A stretch of 64,000 bases of DNA from Ectobius pallidus (taxonomy: Eukaryota > Arthropoda > Insecta > Blattodea > Ectobiidae). Shown here in pieces: positions 1-10,538 of the stretch. Where the stretch lies: assembly GCA_964059195.1 (NCBI GenBank), contig CAXKWD010000001.1, forward strand, positions 215,892,484 through 215,956,483, written 5' to 3'. The position numbers and the translations under genes are program-made. The notes below the pieces were generated by a model. The model worked only from the letters and a program-made list of their open reading frames with translations. It had not been told where the DNA came from and searched no databases. Numbering within the stretch: the stretch's first letter is position 1; every line of letters starts with the position of its first letter.

Positions 1-391
1 ACCACAGGGAGATAGCTGTAGGCCTAAGTATAGTATTAACTGGCTATTTTGGCAGATAAGTTGAATGGATTTAGACTCTATAAATGTAGTTTGTCTATAT
101 CTTTAAGTAGTATTCTAGTATACTTATCTACTAGCTTATGATGGGACCAACAGGTAAATTCAATACTGGGAAGGCCTGGAGGGCATTACATTTTGTCATG
201 AGTATCCTCTAAAAAGTGTGCATGGAACGCCACGCGACAAAAGTGAAACTTGTTTTAATTTTTGGATTATTTCAATTTTGGATTATTGGATTTTTTCCAT
301 TTATGATTGTTGGACTTTTTAATATCGGGTTTTTTTTACTTTTTTATTTTTGGATTATTGGAATTTTAATTTTTGATCTTATAATTGTTTT

Positions 392-787
392 TGTCGGCCG
401 CGGTGGTCTAGAGGTAGCGTGCCCGCCTCTAGATCCGCAGAGCGCGGGATCAAACCCGGCCGCGGTCGATGGATTTTTCAGGACGTAAAAATCCTGGGCA
501 CGGAGTCCTCCGGGAGGGACTTTAAGCTGGGGGTCCCGTGTCGTAGATTTACGGCACGTAAAAGAACTCCAAGCCTAAATTTGAGCCTCTGGACAAAATT
601 TCTCGGCCCTTTCACGTCCAAGAAATACTTAGTTTCCAGAGGGGGGTTGCGAGGCGATGGGCTTACCACTTGTCCCTCTACCCTCTCTCGGAAAATAAGC
701 ATATCAAAATTAGTATAGGTAATGAAACCTCCATTGGAGGCCCCTTCGCCCCACCTGGGGATCATAGGGTAACAGATACAAATACAG
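392..787 (+). mobile_element. tRNA-derived SINE with 11-bp target duplication
   Basis: The element starts with a tRNA-like head: an A-box-like GGTCTAGAGGTAGCGTG near 403 and a B-box-like GGGATCAAACCC near 447. About 300 bp of unrelated body follows. It is flanked by the perfect direct repeat ATAATTGTTTT at 381-391 and 788-798, as expected for LINE-mediated retroposition. It sits inside the AT-rich repeat, so it is younger than that element. Short open frames here have no coding support. Confidence 0.8.
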
Positions 788-798
788 ATAATTGTTTT

Positions 799-1345
799 AA
801 TTTTGGAATTTTTTAAATTTTGGATCTTTTATTTTTCTGGATTTTTTATTTTTAATTTTCGATTTTTGAACTTTGTATTTTTAGATTTTTGAAATTTTGG
901 ATTTTCGATTTTTTAATTTTGGATTTTTATATTTTTTAAATATTGGATTTTTAGATAATTTTAAATTTTGGATGTTCGGTTTTTTAATTTTGGATTTTTG
1001 TGTTTTTTTAACTTTCGATTTATTATTAATTTTTTTAATTGTGGATTTTTAGATTTTTTAATTTTGGATTTTAAAATTTTTTGGATCTTTTATTTTTTGG
1101 ATTTTTTAATTTTTAATTTTCACTTTTTGAATTTTGGATTTTTAGATTTTTAAATTTTGGATTTTTGAATTTTGGATTTTTATATTTTTTAAATTTTGGA
1201 TTTTTAGATATTTTTAAATTTTGGATGTTCGGTTTTTTAATTTTGGATTTTTATGTTATTTTAGCTTTGGATTTATTATTTTTTTAATTATGGATTTTTA
1301 GATTTCTTAATTTTGGATTTTTGGATTTTTTTTAAATTTTGGATC
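799..1345 (+). repeat. T-rich minisatellite, TTTTGGATTTTTA-like units
   Basis: Imperfect units built on TTTAATTTTGGATTTTT repeat with a variable 12-25 base period. The same low-complexity sequence lies on the left of the SINE (240-380) and inside the second copy of the host repeat (22210-22545). The short frames here encode only F/I/L-rich low-complexity peptide. Confidence 0.75.
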
Positions 1346-1660
1346 AGCTTAATCATTGAGTTGATTGTTTTCTGTGCAGTCCGATCCGTCACAGCCCCAC
1401 TAATTTCGTGATGATTTTGAGCGTAACAATTTCGGGACGATTTTGTCCGTAACGCAAGTTTGGGTTAGCTCTCGATTTACTCCTACCGCTGCTTAAGAAG
1501 TTTCACTTCAAAAAAGGAAAATACCGTCTTCAAAGATCTGTCGTATATAGCTATAGAGCTGTATAATAGAATATGGTGTAGCTTGTTGGGATCCCTACAA
1601 GGTAAACCAAATATACTATTTTGAAGAGCTTCTTTTTCTATTTATCGCAAATACGGAAAA

Positions 1661-2227
1661 TCTCTATATACAGTATATAAAAGGCTTTGTCCTGACTGAC
1701 TGACAGGAATCAACGTAGAGCCTAAACTATAACAGGTAGAGACTTGGAATTTAGACAGTACCTTCGTTTCATAATGTAGGTGCTCACTAAGAAAGGATTT
1801 TGAAAAATTCTGATTTTAAATGCCAAAAATCAACTGTTTTTGAGAATACTTAATCCCTTCTTACACAGAAATATCGAATCCGAATCACATTTGACATTAA
1901 AACATATTGTTACCAGAGTGGTTTCAGATGGGTTTGGAATTAAATTAAATGGAAGTTTGACAATTATAGTTGACTTTGTCTATTTTTGTCATACCTTGGA
2001 AATTAAACTTTCGCGATCGCTTGAATGTTGTAAGCCCTAATATGGTCAAATATTGTTTTATTTGGACGAAACTCACTATACAGGGGTTTTCTGGACCAAG
2101 GAACTCGAATCTGAGGTCGCTTTTACCAGGCGATGCTATCGTGTGTAATATAATGATTTAACTATTATGCTCTTAATTTTTAATTTTTGAAATAATTATC
2201 GCGGGCGAAGCCGCGGGCACATGCTAG
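1661..2227 (+). mobile_element. Non-autonomous Helitron
   Basis: The 5' end is TCTCTATATAC preceded by A. The 3' end is a GC hairpin (GCGGGCGAAGCCGCGGGC) followed by ACATGCTAG and then T. This is the standard Helitron layout: 5' TC, 3' CTRR behind a hairpin, inserted between A and T without target duplication. The 5' block (AAAAGGCTTTGTCCTGACTG) recurs at 4218, about 11090 and 25763. The 3' half recurs in the array at 46375-47926. No Rep/helicase gene is present. Confidence 0.8.
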
Positions 2228-2757
2228 TCTTAACATACGGAGAGTGCTATACTTAGGCAGCACGCAACAATATGTTTCACGTATTCTGGGGCAGCGTCCC
2301 CTATACAGCGTATCCACTTTCTTTTTAACAAAAGTGGACTCACCAGTAAGCTAATAGAATTCAATTTAGACTGAAAGCTTGAGGATTAGATGGACCAGAC
2401 GACAGACAGCATGCAAGCTCATCGATATTCACGAAGCGAGAGAGGACACAGCTTGCATGAGATACAGGGTCGCTGATCTCAAGTCTTTGACCCCAGCTGT
2501 AAGATTGTAAAGTTTCGCGCACGGAATTAAAGTGAGCAGTGTGGGGTTTTACAGCCCCTAAAGAAAGGGGTAGTTTGTTCGGACACTGGCTTATCCCGTG
2601 AACCCATAAGACGTCTGCAAACAGCGCTCCATAGCGTCTCTCTCACATTTCCAAAGCTATAAAAATTGACTTTTACAGTAGCTTCTTTCATAGAATCAAG
2701 CTGGTACATATGCCGCCATAATATCAAATGTTATGGGTTTTTTACTGTTATTATATA
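2228..2757. other. Spacer without recognised features
   Basis: About 530 bp between two Helitrons. I see no repeat shared with the rest of the window and no convincing open frame. Confidence 0.5.
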
Positions 2758-3741
2758 CTAGCTGAAAAGGCTCGGCGTCGCCCGGGCTTTGTATTTTGTA
2801 TTTTGAAATTAACTTATGGAGGACTTTCGATTTTGAAACTCTAGGCCCTTATATAATATGTATGTAAAACTTGAAATGAAGAAAAAGATTTATCACACTC
2901 AAACTATTCCATCAGAAAACGCTAGATATAGCTTTTTATGGCTCATAGAGGATATCGAATGCTGCATTCCGTTGCTTCTACACATCATGCCTGGGTGGGG
3001 TTGAAATAAGAAGAAAAATAAATTTCATAAGATTGTATTGGCTTGACGGAAAATTTTATTTCTCATTCTCATGTTACAACCGTTTCGGGGCTGAAATAAA
3101 AGAGAAATGCAGTATCACTTTCATACTTTCCTCCCCTAAAACACGGGACATAATATACTGCGAGCATAGGACTGAAAATGTTCCATCCCTATTTCTCAAC
3201 TAATACAAAGCCTACAGCTATGGATAACGTATAAGCGGAAAGGATTATTTACAGACTTCTGATATAGCATACTTACACACTTAACTTGTCCCTGCAATAC
3301 GACCTCTTCTTGTACATAAAAATGTGAAGTGAGAAAATATTTCTTATGTCGAGGGTAGAGAAAGTTATGTGACTGCTTCACAATGTGCTGTATTTTCGTG
3401 GATTTCATTTTTCAGTGATTATTTTCGCCAATATATTACATCGATGGAATTATAATTCGTTAAAGTCCAGTATTATATAGTTGTCAAAGCCCTATGTGAC
3501 CACAGTAAACAATACACTGTTGTCATGTGAACTGAACAGCATTTCATTTTTTTCAGTATAATATTCGCAGAAATTATATAATTTTCAAGGGAAGTACTGA
3601 TTTGTTTCAATTTTAATGTTGACCGCGTTACTTCCCGGGCTTAACTCGGTATGTGTGCAAAATTTCGTGTAAATTGGTAAAGAAATGTAGATTTGTATAA
3701 GGAACAAACATACATACACACTTTCGATTTTATATATTAGA
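2758..3741 (-). mobile_element. Non-autonomous Helitron (minus strand)
   Basis: On the minus strand the element begins TCTAATATATAAAATCG at 3741 (preceded by A) and ends with a CCCGGGCGACGCC-type hairpin plus CTAG at 2758, followed by T. The 3' half matches, in inverse orientation, the 3' half of the Helitron at 4218-5048. That shared part includes the stretches around 2820-2960, 3040-3130 and 3300-3400. Confidence 0.75.
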
Positions 3742-3805
3742 TTCTCCACATAAGCAGGCTTCACTGGCCTATACCTAATTTATTAACTAAGGATCGTGTT
3801 TAATC

Positions 3806-4110
3806 ATAGGTAATCCCACGAGAGTTGACGAGTTTATCGATAGATTCGTGACTCGTCAACTCGAGTTGGATTTATTAAGACTATTCCATGAATAAAATGT
3901 AACGAATTTTGTAAATAATAATTATTTTCTTACTTTGTTGTCAACATTCTGCGAGTTAGTTGGATAACTGAATGTTGTACCGGCAATTTCCCATGGTAGA
4001 AACAACGGCACAGAGAACCTAAGATTTGTGGTTCAAATCCCGGCTATGGAATTGAATTGTTTTTAGTCTGACACTGCTTTTCCAAGAAACATAAAAGTTT
4101 TGAATACTCA
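3806..4110 (+). repeat. Fragment of a repeat with CCCACGAGAGTT end
   Basis: TAATCCCACGAGAGTTGACG and then ACTCGTCAACTCGAGTTGG match two parts of the repeat at 28155-28668 (the first in inverse orientation), so this copy is internally deleted. A GGTTCAAATCCCG B-box-like motif near 4032 suggests an adjoining SINE remnant. Confidence 0.5.
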
Positions 4111-4217
4111 ACTTATTAACACGATGTCCTCCAGCGAATTTGTAGTCTCTTATGAAAAGAATAGTGAAACAATGGGTATGATTTGTTTGCTGGAAGTTGA
4201 GGTAATAATTTTTGTAA

Positions 4218-5048
4218 TCTCTCTATATATAAAAGGCTTTGTCCTGACTGACTGACAGGAATCAACGTAGAGCCTAAACTATAACAGGTAGAGACTTGGA
4301 ATTTTGACAGTACCTTCGTTTCATGATGTAGGTGCTCACTAAGAAAGGAATTTACAAAATTTTGATTTTAAATGCCAAAAATTAAATGTTTTTGAGAATA
4401 CTTAATCCCTTTTTACACAGAATTATAAAACCCAAATCACAGAACATATTGTTGCTAATGGTATCAGATGGCTTTGGAAAAAAAAAAGCAAGTTTGACAA
4501 ATAAGAGAAGGTATCAATTTATAATTCATGTTATAAATAAATATTAAAGAATGTAATCCACGAAAATAATGCAGTCACATAACTTTTCTCTACCCTGGAC
4601 ATAGAGAAAACAATACGAGGTATGGTAATATATTATATTATTATATCGCAGGTTTTTGGAGAGAGAAGTATGAAAGTGATATTGCTTTCTGTTTAATTTC
4701 ATCCCCAAAACAGTTTTATGGTAACATGAGAGGGAGAAATAAAATTTTCCGCCTCAATATTACAATTTTATGTTACAGGAATTTCTGTTTCTTCTTATTT
4801 GAACCCCTACCAGGCTTGCTGTGCATTGTACAAGCGATGGGATGCAAAATTCTAGATCCTCTATGAGCCATAAAAAACTATATCAAGCGTTTTCTGAGGG
4901 AATAGTTTGAGTGTAATACGTCGTTCTTCCTATTTCACATTATAAATACCTATATAAGGACCTAGAATTTAAAAATCGAAAGTCCTTCATAAGTTCATTT
5001 CCAATTACAAAATAAAAAACCCGGGCGACGCCGGGTCTTTTAAGCTAG
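4218..5048 (+). mobile_element. Non-autonomous Helitron
   Basis: The 5' end is TCTCTCTATATATAAAAGG after an A. The 3' end is the hairpin CCCGGGCGACGCCGGG, then TCTTTTAAGCTAG, then T. The 5' third is the family seen at 1661. The 3' two thirds match the minus-strand element at 2758-3741, so the copies are mosaics sharing different 5' and 3' modules. There is no long ORF. Confidence 0.8.
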
Positions 5049-5164
5049 TATGCTATATGAAAAGGAAAAAATTCAAATTTTGTCCCAACTTTTTCCCTGA
5101 AAATTTGACTATAGATTCCAAATACTATGTAAATTAGTTCATATGTACCAAAAACTGAAATCAA

Positions 5165-5705
5165 TATGTTACATAATAAAATCAGATAAACTGACGTAAA
5201 AAAGCTAAGAATTTTAATCAGTGATAATTGAAATTATGATAAGCAGAAAATAAGTTATTTTTGTAATCGATTTCTGGGTTAAGCTCCAGAGCGATTCTTT
5301 AAGCAGGGCTTACGGAAGAACAAAGGTCTAAAGTTTGACAAGCATATGTGAAGGAATATGTGGGTAGTGTTATTTGTGAAAGCTAACTGTACTGGAACTT
5401 CCAAAACCGTACATGAACAATATAAAACAATAAGTTGCCATGAGAACTGTTTTACATTTGATAAATTCTTTCTAATATTATATTACCCTATAGTAGGCAC
5501 TAAATTGGGTTTTACTCCGGTACCGGTCAACCGAATTGGTCCATTATCAATAGGCTTCTTCCCATGAACGATAAAAATGCGTATACCAAGTTTCATGAAA
5601 ATCCGGTACAGCGTATTTGAGTTATCGCGCGGAAAGACGCATGGGCAGACAGATATTTTCCCATCCCCCATACAATCTCATAAAGTACAATTCTCGCACT
5701 TAATA
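5165..5705 (-). repeat. Interspersed repeat 'R' (GGTACCGG family), minus copy
   Basis: In minus orientation it holds the blocks AACTCAAATACGC, CATGAAACTTGGTATACGC and CCGGTACCGGAGTAAAACCC, then a 3' body ending near ATCAGTTTATCTGATTTTAT. Other copies lie at 19996-20460 (+), 39785-41015 (+) and 59590-60125 (-), with a fragment at 27128-27275. A short in-frame ORF (SVCPCV...TGTGVKPNLV) recurs in several copies, but no domain is recognisable and repeat structure explains it. Confidence 0.7.
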
Positions 5706-6012
5706 AATTTTTTGCACTCCTTAACTAATTAGTGGTACTTACGAACGTTGTTGCAGTGGATCGTAAGTTGACATTCCCACAAGCAATCTTGTTGCTATGG
5801 GCGGTAAGAGTTTCCGTGCTGTTATGAATATTACGCCACACCTCATTATACAAGCCTTTATGGACAAGGCCCCCCTCAGCACAAATATTCGGTTCCCATA
5901 AACAACAACAAATGCGAATCACTTTCTGAAATGAACATCAATCTTCAAGAATGTATATACATAATATTTTCAGGTAATATCACAATTAATATAATTAAAT
6001 TTATATAAATAA
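5706..6012. other. Spacer, nothing recognised
   Basis: No repeat, RNA or coding feature was identified between repeat R and the next Helitron. Confidence 0.4.
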
Positions 6013-6229
6013 CTAGCGTGTGTGTAATTAAAAATTAAGAGCATAATAGTTAAGTCATTATACTTATTAACACCTAAATCTCGTGGACTACATACCACGA
6101 TTAGATAGCGTCGCCTGGTAAAAGCGACCTCAGATTCGAGGTCCTTGGCCCAGAAAGCCCCTGTATAGTGAGTTTCGTCCAAATCGAACAACGTTTGACC
6201 ATATTGAGGCCTATATTGATTATCCCTTT

Positions 6230-6269
<40 letters not shown>

Positions 6270-6680
6270 ATAATAATCCTCTTCGGTGTAGGTTGAAAAT
6301 TTCATAGGCCTATGTCTGCGTGCCTTGACATTATAAACAAATGAATCGACCAGCGTGAGCTACAACATTCAAGCGATCGCGATAGTTTTATGTCCAAGGA
6401 ATGACAAAAATAGCCAAAGCCTACTGTAATTGATTTGACATTGAATGGTATTACTGAAAACTGATGCTTCGAAAACGCAAAAAATACACGTTTTTTGCCC
6501 GTTTTTCACTCATAACTCACAAACGAAAGGAAAAATTAAAAATGTAATATGCCACAAACCTTCCCGGGAATGCACTCAACAACTTCCCAAAGTTTCATGG
6601 CGATCGGATGAATGGTGTAGTAATGCATAAAGGACAGACACACACACACACACACATACATTCATTTTTATATATATAGA
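6013..6680 (-). mobile_element. Non-autonomous Helitron (minus strand)
   Basis: The minus-strand 5' end at 6680 is TCTATATATATAAAAATG after A; the 3' end is CACACGCTAG at 6013 followed by T. The internal sequence matches the Helitron array at 46375-47926 in inverse orientation. Differences are an (AAT)n run at about 6232-6285 and a CA microsatellite at about 6638-6656. The usual GC hairpin before CTAG is absent, so the 3' end has decayed. Confidence 0.65.
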
Positions 6681-6699
6681 TCATCGTGCAAAAAATAGA

Positions 6700-7432
6700 A
6701 TGCAATACACGTGCCGTAAGCGCATTACGGATCTCGGAAAATTAAAAACACTCGGCGCGAGCGCCTCGTGTTTTCAAACTAGTCAAATTAGATAAAAAAA
6801 GATGGTTTTGCTGCAAAAAATCATGTAGTTCCAAATGTTTCAGGAATGTGTAGTGGGAGGTCCCCTCAACAACGCCTAATGTTTTCCCGCCAATTTCAGG
6901 TGCCGCGGGGGTTGGGGGGGAGGCTCAAAGGTCCCTTTTTTCAGTTTTTGGCACAAATCTCGAAAACAGTGCATCGTACAGAAAATGTTATGGTATTCAA
7001 AATTAAAGCTTATTAAATTCCCGACAAAACGGTATATTCATATTTATCTTAATATGTTACCGTCTCCGAGAATGAGCCGGCAAAAATGGAAAAACTGCAG
7101 AAAAAGTTGTAGCGCCTCACGTTTTTCGTCGAACTCGCCCTTCCAATTCTTTAGTTTTCCATTTTACAAGAAACTTGTAAGAAAAGAAGTTGTAGAGAAT
7201 AACATGTTCTTCAAGAATATACATACATTTGATCCTTTATCTTCACATAGTCAAAAGTTAGACAGTTTTTAAATTTCGGGGTCGATTTCGAGATTCCGCT
7301 AGTAAACTGCCCATCATTTTATTTCAGTTTTCAAGTGCTTTAACTCTCTTTATCACTGTATGTATTGTTTATGTAAACATAAATGATATTTATTACCCAT
7401 ATAACTAATATATATGCATATATATATGTATA
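6700..7432 (+). repeat. Left long terminal inverted repeat
   Basis: The reverse complement matches 9830-10538 nearly throughout. Shared anchors are AGTTCCAAATGTTTCAGGAA, GAGGGGACCTCCCACTACAC (as complement), GCCGGCTCATT and AGATTCCGCTAGTAAACTG. The left arm has an extra block near 6744-6785 that the right arm lacks or has changed. The outer end contains an imperfect palindrome (CCGTAAGCGCATTACGG). Confidence 0.8.
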
Positions 7433-7640
7433 GGCCTATGCATGTGAGCCTTTATACCAGTATGTATAAAATGTGAACTTTTATCTAGGCCTACGTTATT
7501 TATTGTTTACATAATCGACGTAGTATACATAGTTAGTGTACGACGGTTTTAACTAAAATACTACTATTTCCAAATGTTGGTAAGACTTTGGTCTGATATG
7601 GCAATTGAAGAGACACTGATGCGTGACATGAAAAGTGAAG

Positions 7641-7866
7641 GTGGACTTATTGCAGACCAAGAAAAGGAGAGGAAAGCAGGGAACGAACTAATGCAAAATC
7701 GTACTTCTTCAGAAAAGAAGAGAAAACAGATCCAGGGTTTCCTACAGTTCTTCTGCAAAACTTTGAAAATTTCGAACTTTCCAATAATAAATACCTTTAA
7801 AAATAGAAGTGAAAGTGGACAGTAAAGTGAAAGTGGGCAGTATAGGACACAACTCCTCACCAGAAG
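7641..7866 (+). other. 226-bp intron-like insertion with 13-bp direct repeat
   Basis: GAAGGTGGACTTA occurs at 7637-7649 and again at 7863-7875. Removing GT (7641) through AG (7866) joins KSEG to GLTRGRG in frame and restores the family-like sequence; 226 bp accounts exactly for the frame change. The insert has no recognised element. Its donor (GTGGAC) is weak and its acceptor lacks a strong pyrimidine tract, so splicing is uncertain. Confidence 0.6.
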
Positions 7867-9259
7867 GTGGACTTACACGAGGGAGAGGCATGAGTGATTC
7901 TGTGTTGGCGAAATGGGTTGGAGGGGCACGCACAGCTACAGCCATATGTTCTTCATTAGAGCAGTTTGCCAGCGTCCATTCTGTGAGTGAAGAACAGCAT
8001 GTCGACTTTCGAGCATCACGAGTTAGCAGAAATGACCAAGACAGAAGGAAACTTGCTCAGTGGTTGGCTGATCACCCGCCATTTTCTGTACGCGATTCTT
8101 TGATGTCCCTTTCAACCGGAGTAATAGGAGCCAATAACATCAACAAGCAATGGAAATTGGAACCCGTACAATAGAAACTTTTGTTGGAATGAACTTTGCA
8201 GAAATGAAGCTGTGTAAGAAGAACACAGTAGTCCCATTGGCTGCTATGAGCAACACTGTCAAACTGGACAATGGAGTGGTGGTGATCAAGCCTTTAATGA
8301 TTTTACAGAGGACCATAATTACCCAGAAAACTAAAGAGGATGTAGAGGAGCTGTTGAAGTGTGAGTTAGCCCCATACCCCATGACTCTTTTCGACGAAGG
8401 GACCATGAGGAAAACGAAAAAGTCAGCTCTCTACGATGCCTTTCCTTCAAGCAATAAAATGGTCAACATGAAGAACAGTTTCACGGTAATCGATGGCGGC
8501 TTCCTCCTTCATAGAGTGGAACAACAACACCAAGTTCGCCTCCATCTGCGATCAATATGTGTCTTACATGATCAACCGTTACGGCTACAACTCTGCTGTG
8601 GTTTTTGACGGGTACGAAGACACGAATTCCACGAAAAGAGCCGAACAACATCGAAGGGCATCAAGTAAAACATCAGTGGATATAGACTTTGATGAGAACA
8701 TGGTGGCTACTGTTCAGCAGGAAAACTTCCTTTCCAACGAAAGGAACAAAACCAAGCTGATATGTATGTTAGCGCAGGCCTTGGGCGCAAAAGGTGTACA
8801 AGTCATCATAGACAAAGGAGACGCTGACTGCAGCATTGTTAGGTGTGGACTGGAAAATACCTCTCATTCAACTGTGGTGGTAGTTGGCGAAGACATAGAC
8901 CTGCTCGTCTTGCTCGTGGCACTCACACCACGAGACACGAATGTGTTTTTTATGAAGCCTGGACGAGGCAACACAGAAGACAGGTTGTACTCCTCCCAAC
9001 AACTTCAGTCCTTACCATTCAGCCCATACATTCTGTTTATCCATTGCTTCACTGGATGCGATACCACTTCTGCGATTTATGGAAAAAGTAAAGCAGCCAT
9101 ACTTAAATGTTTCCAGCGGTTTCCTAACGAACCCAAAAACATCGCTGCAGTGTTTTACGACTCCACATCCACGCCAGGAGATATTGCAGAAGCTGGGGAA
9201 CAAATGTTCCTACTGATGTATCAGGCCCCACCCAACGAGCATGACCTCAATCATCACAG

Positions 9260-9354
9260 GTACATTTCATTTTGTATTGCATGTACTAACTTCATTGAAT
9301 CATGCTGTTTGATAAATAAATATTCTATTCTATTCTATTGTGTTTTATCCACAG
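9260..9354 (+). other. 95-bp intron-like insertion (LINE tail) with 11-bp repeat
   Basis: CACAGGTACAT is present at 9255-9265 and 9350-9360. Between them lies a short sequence ending TTTGATAAATAAATATTCTA plus a TTCTA microsatellite, which looks like a 5'-truncated LINE/SINE tail. Splicing at CACAG|GTACAT would remove exactly the inserted DNA plus one repeat copy. It would join NHHR to YMCFINSS in frame. A pyrimidine-rich run (TTTTATCCACAG) precedes the acceptor. Confidence 0.65.
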
Positions 9355-9829
9355 GTACATGTGCTTCATCAATTCTTCAGCCAAGATGAAAGTGAACTTG
9401 TCTTCATTGCCACCTACAAAAGATGCTGCTCTACATCACTCGTGCAGAGTGTTTCTACAGGTCCAGCAGTGGTTTGGAAATTAATCTCTCGAACCTGAAC
9501 GTTGAGGTTGGACAAGAGAAGATGGGGGATATCTGACTCCCATTAAGACCAAGGCCCCTATTGCACCTGACAGCGTGCACAACTCCATATTTTGTCATTG
9601 TGCCACAGGCTGCGGTATGAGATGTGGATGCCGGAAAGCCGGCATCCACTGCTCACCTGTCTGTGGCAATTGCCACGGTGCTTGCACTAACATTGCTCCC
9701 GTTCAAGAGGACTTGAAAGAGTTGTACGATGAGGAATATGAGTATGAACAGCTTTAAATGTGTGACAGGATGGAAGGGTGAGCCGAAATTAGGTTGTGTA
9801 AGCCTCTTATATTACTTTTGCATTATTAG

Positions 9830-10538
9830 CTATTATATATATATACATATATATACATATATATATGTTAGTTATATGGATAATAAATAACATTTATGTT
9901 CACATAAACAATAAATAACGTGATATAAGGAATTAAAGCACTTGAAAACGGAAATAAAATGATGAGCAGTTTACTAGCGGAATCTCGAAATCGACCCCGA
10001 AATTTAGAAACGGTCTAACTTTTGACTACATGAAGATAAATTATCAAATGTATGTATATTCTTGAAGAACATGTTATTCTCTACAACTTCTTTTCTTAGA
10101 AGTTTCTTGTAAAATGGAAAAGTAAAGAATTGGAAGGGTGAGTTCGACGAAAAACGTGAGGCGCTACATATTTTTCTGCAGTTTTTCCATTTTCGCCGGC
10201 TCATTATCGAAAACGGTAACATATAAAGATAAATATGAATATACCGTTTTGTCGGGAATTTAATAAGCTTTAATTTTGTATACGATAACGTTTTCTGTAC
10301 GATGCACTGTTTTCGAGATTTGCGCCAAAAACTGAAAAAAGGGACCTTTGAGCCTCCCCCCCACCCCCCCGCGGCACCTGAAATTGGCGGGAAAACATTA
10401 GGCGTTGTTGAGGGGACCTCCCACTACACATTCCTGAAACATTTGGAACTACATGATTTAATGCAGCAAAAAATCTAATTTGACTGGGCTATATTCCCTC
10501 GATCCGTAATCATGCCTTACGGCCCTTGTATCGCAATA
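9830..10538 (-). repeat. Right long terminal inverted repeat
   Basis: Inverse counterpart of 6700-7432. The outer part contains CCGTAATCATGCCTTACGG, an imperfect palindrome matching the left arm's end. The inner end merges into an AT run (9826-9870) close behind the pseudogene's stop codon at 9757. Confidence 0.8.

Larger units (their letters stand above)
216..1509 (+). mobile_element. AT-rich interspersed repeat, copy 1, with SINE inside
   Basis: The left end reads GTGTGCATGGAACGCCACGC, followed by AAGTGAAACTTG; the right end closes with AAGTTTCACTTC, so the AAGTGAAACTT motif is inverted at the two ends. Both sides abut runs of A, the probable target. A second copy at 22187-22673 has the same ends and the same 3' block (TAATTTCGTGACGATTTTG, then ACCGCGGCTAA). 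The middle is a T-rich minisatellite. Copy 1 is longer because of a SINE and minisatellite expansion. No coding capacity is visible. The class is unknown; it may be a non-autonomous DNA element. Confidence 0.6.
7574..9757 (+). pseudogene. FEN1/XPG-like nuclease plus CXC-like Cys-rich protein, disrupted
   Basis: The reading frame must be followed in pieces: 7574-7640, 7867-8147, 8150-8512, 8515-9259 and 9355-9757. Motifs in order resemble the FEN1/XPG 5'-nuclease fold: VIDGG (8490s); AVVFDGYED with a following KR..EQ.RR (8595-8660), like the FEN1 FDG..KR..R segment; DKGDADCSIV (8812-8840); VVVGEDIDLLVLL (8877-8917); and FTGCDTTSAIYGKSKAA (9045-9097), like the helix-3-turn-helix GCDY..GIG. All the expected acidic positions are present. 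The C-terminus is Cys-rich (CHCATGCGMRCGCRKAG, 9593-9643), similar to tesmin/TSO1 CXC modules. Damage: a frameshift near 8148, another near 8513, and stops at 9482-9484 (TAA) and 9503-9505 (TGA). Two GT-AG-bounded insertions lie at 7641-7866 and 9260-9354. Related proteins are, from memory, common uncharacterised arthropod and invertebrate proteins. The N-terminus looks short. The nuclease assignment is motif-based inference. Confidence 0.7.
6700..10538 (+). mobile_element. DNA element with ~700-bp TIRs carrying a FEN-like gene
   Basis: Two long inverted repeats (about 6700-7432 and 9830-10538) enclose one plus-strand gene. The arms stay similar over their whole length, with small indels. They extend from a TGCRATACA..GCCGTAAG-type outer end to an inner AT-rich run at CATATAACTAAYATATATA. 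No DDE transposase is visible between the arms; the only gene is the FEN/XPG-like, Cys-rich pseudogene. The exact ends and target duplication are unclear because a Helitron abuts the left end. Either the gene is an unusual mobilisation gene, or this is a derivative that lost its transposase. Confidence 0.7.

Noticed and set aside
6985..7272. 95-codon frame in the left TIR and its partner at 10004-10222
   Set aside because: Present in both TIR arms as inverse copies; no domain, and the arms differ in frame, so not conserved as protein.
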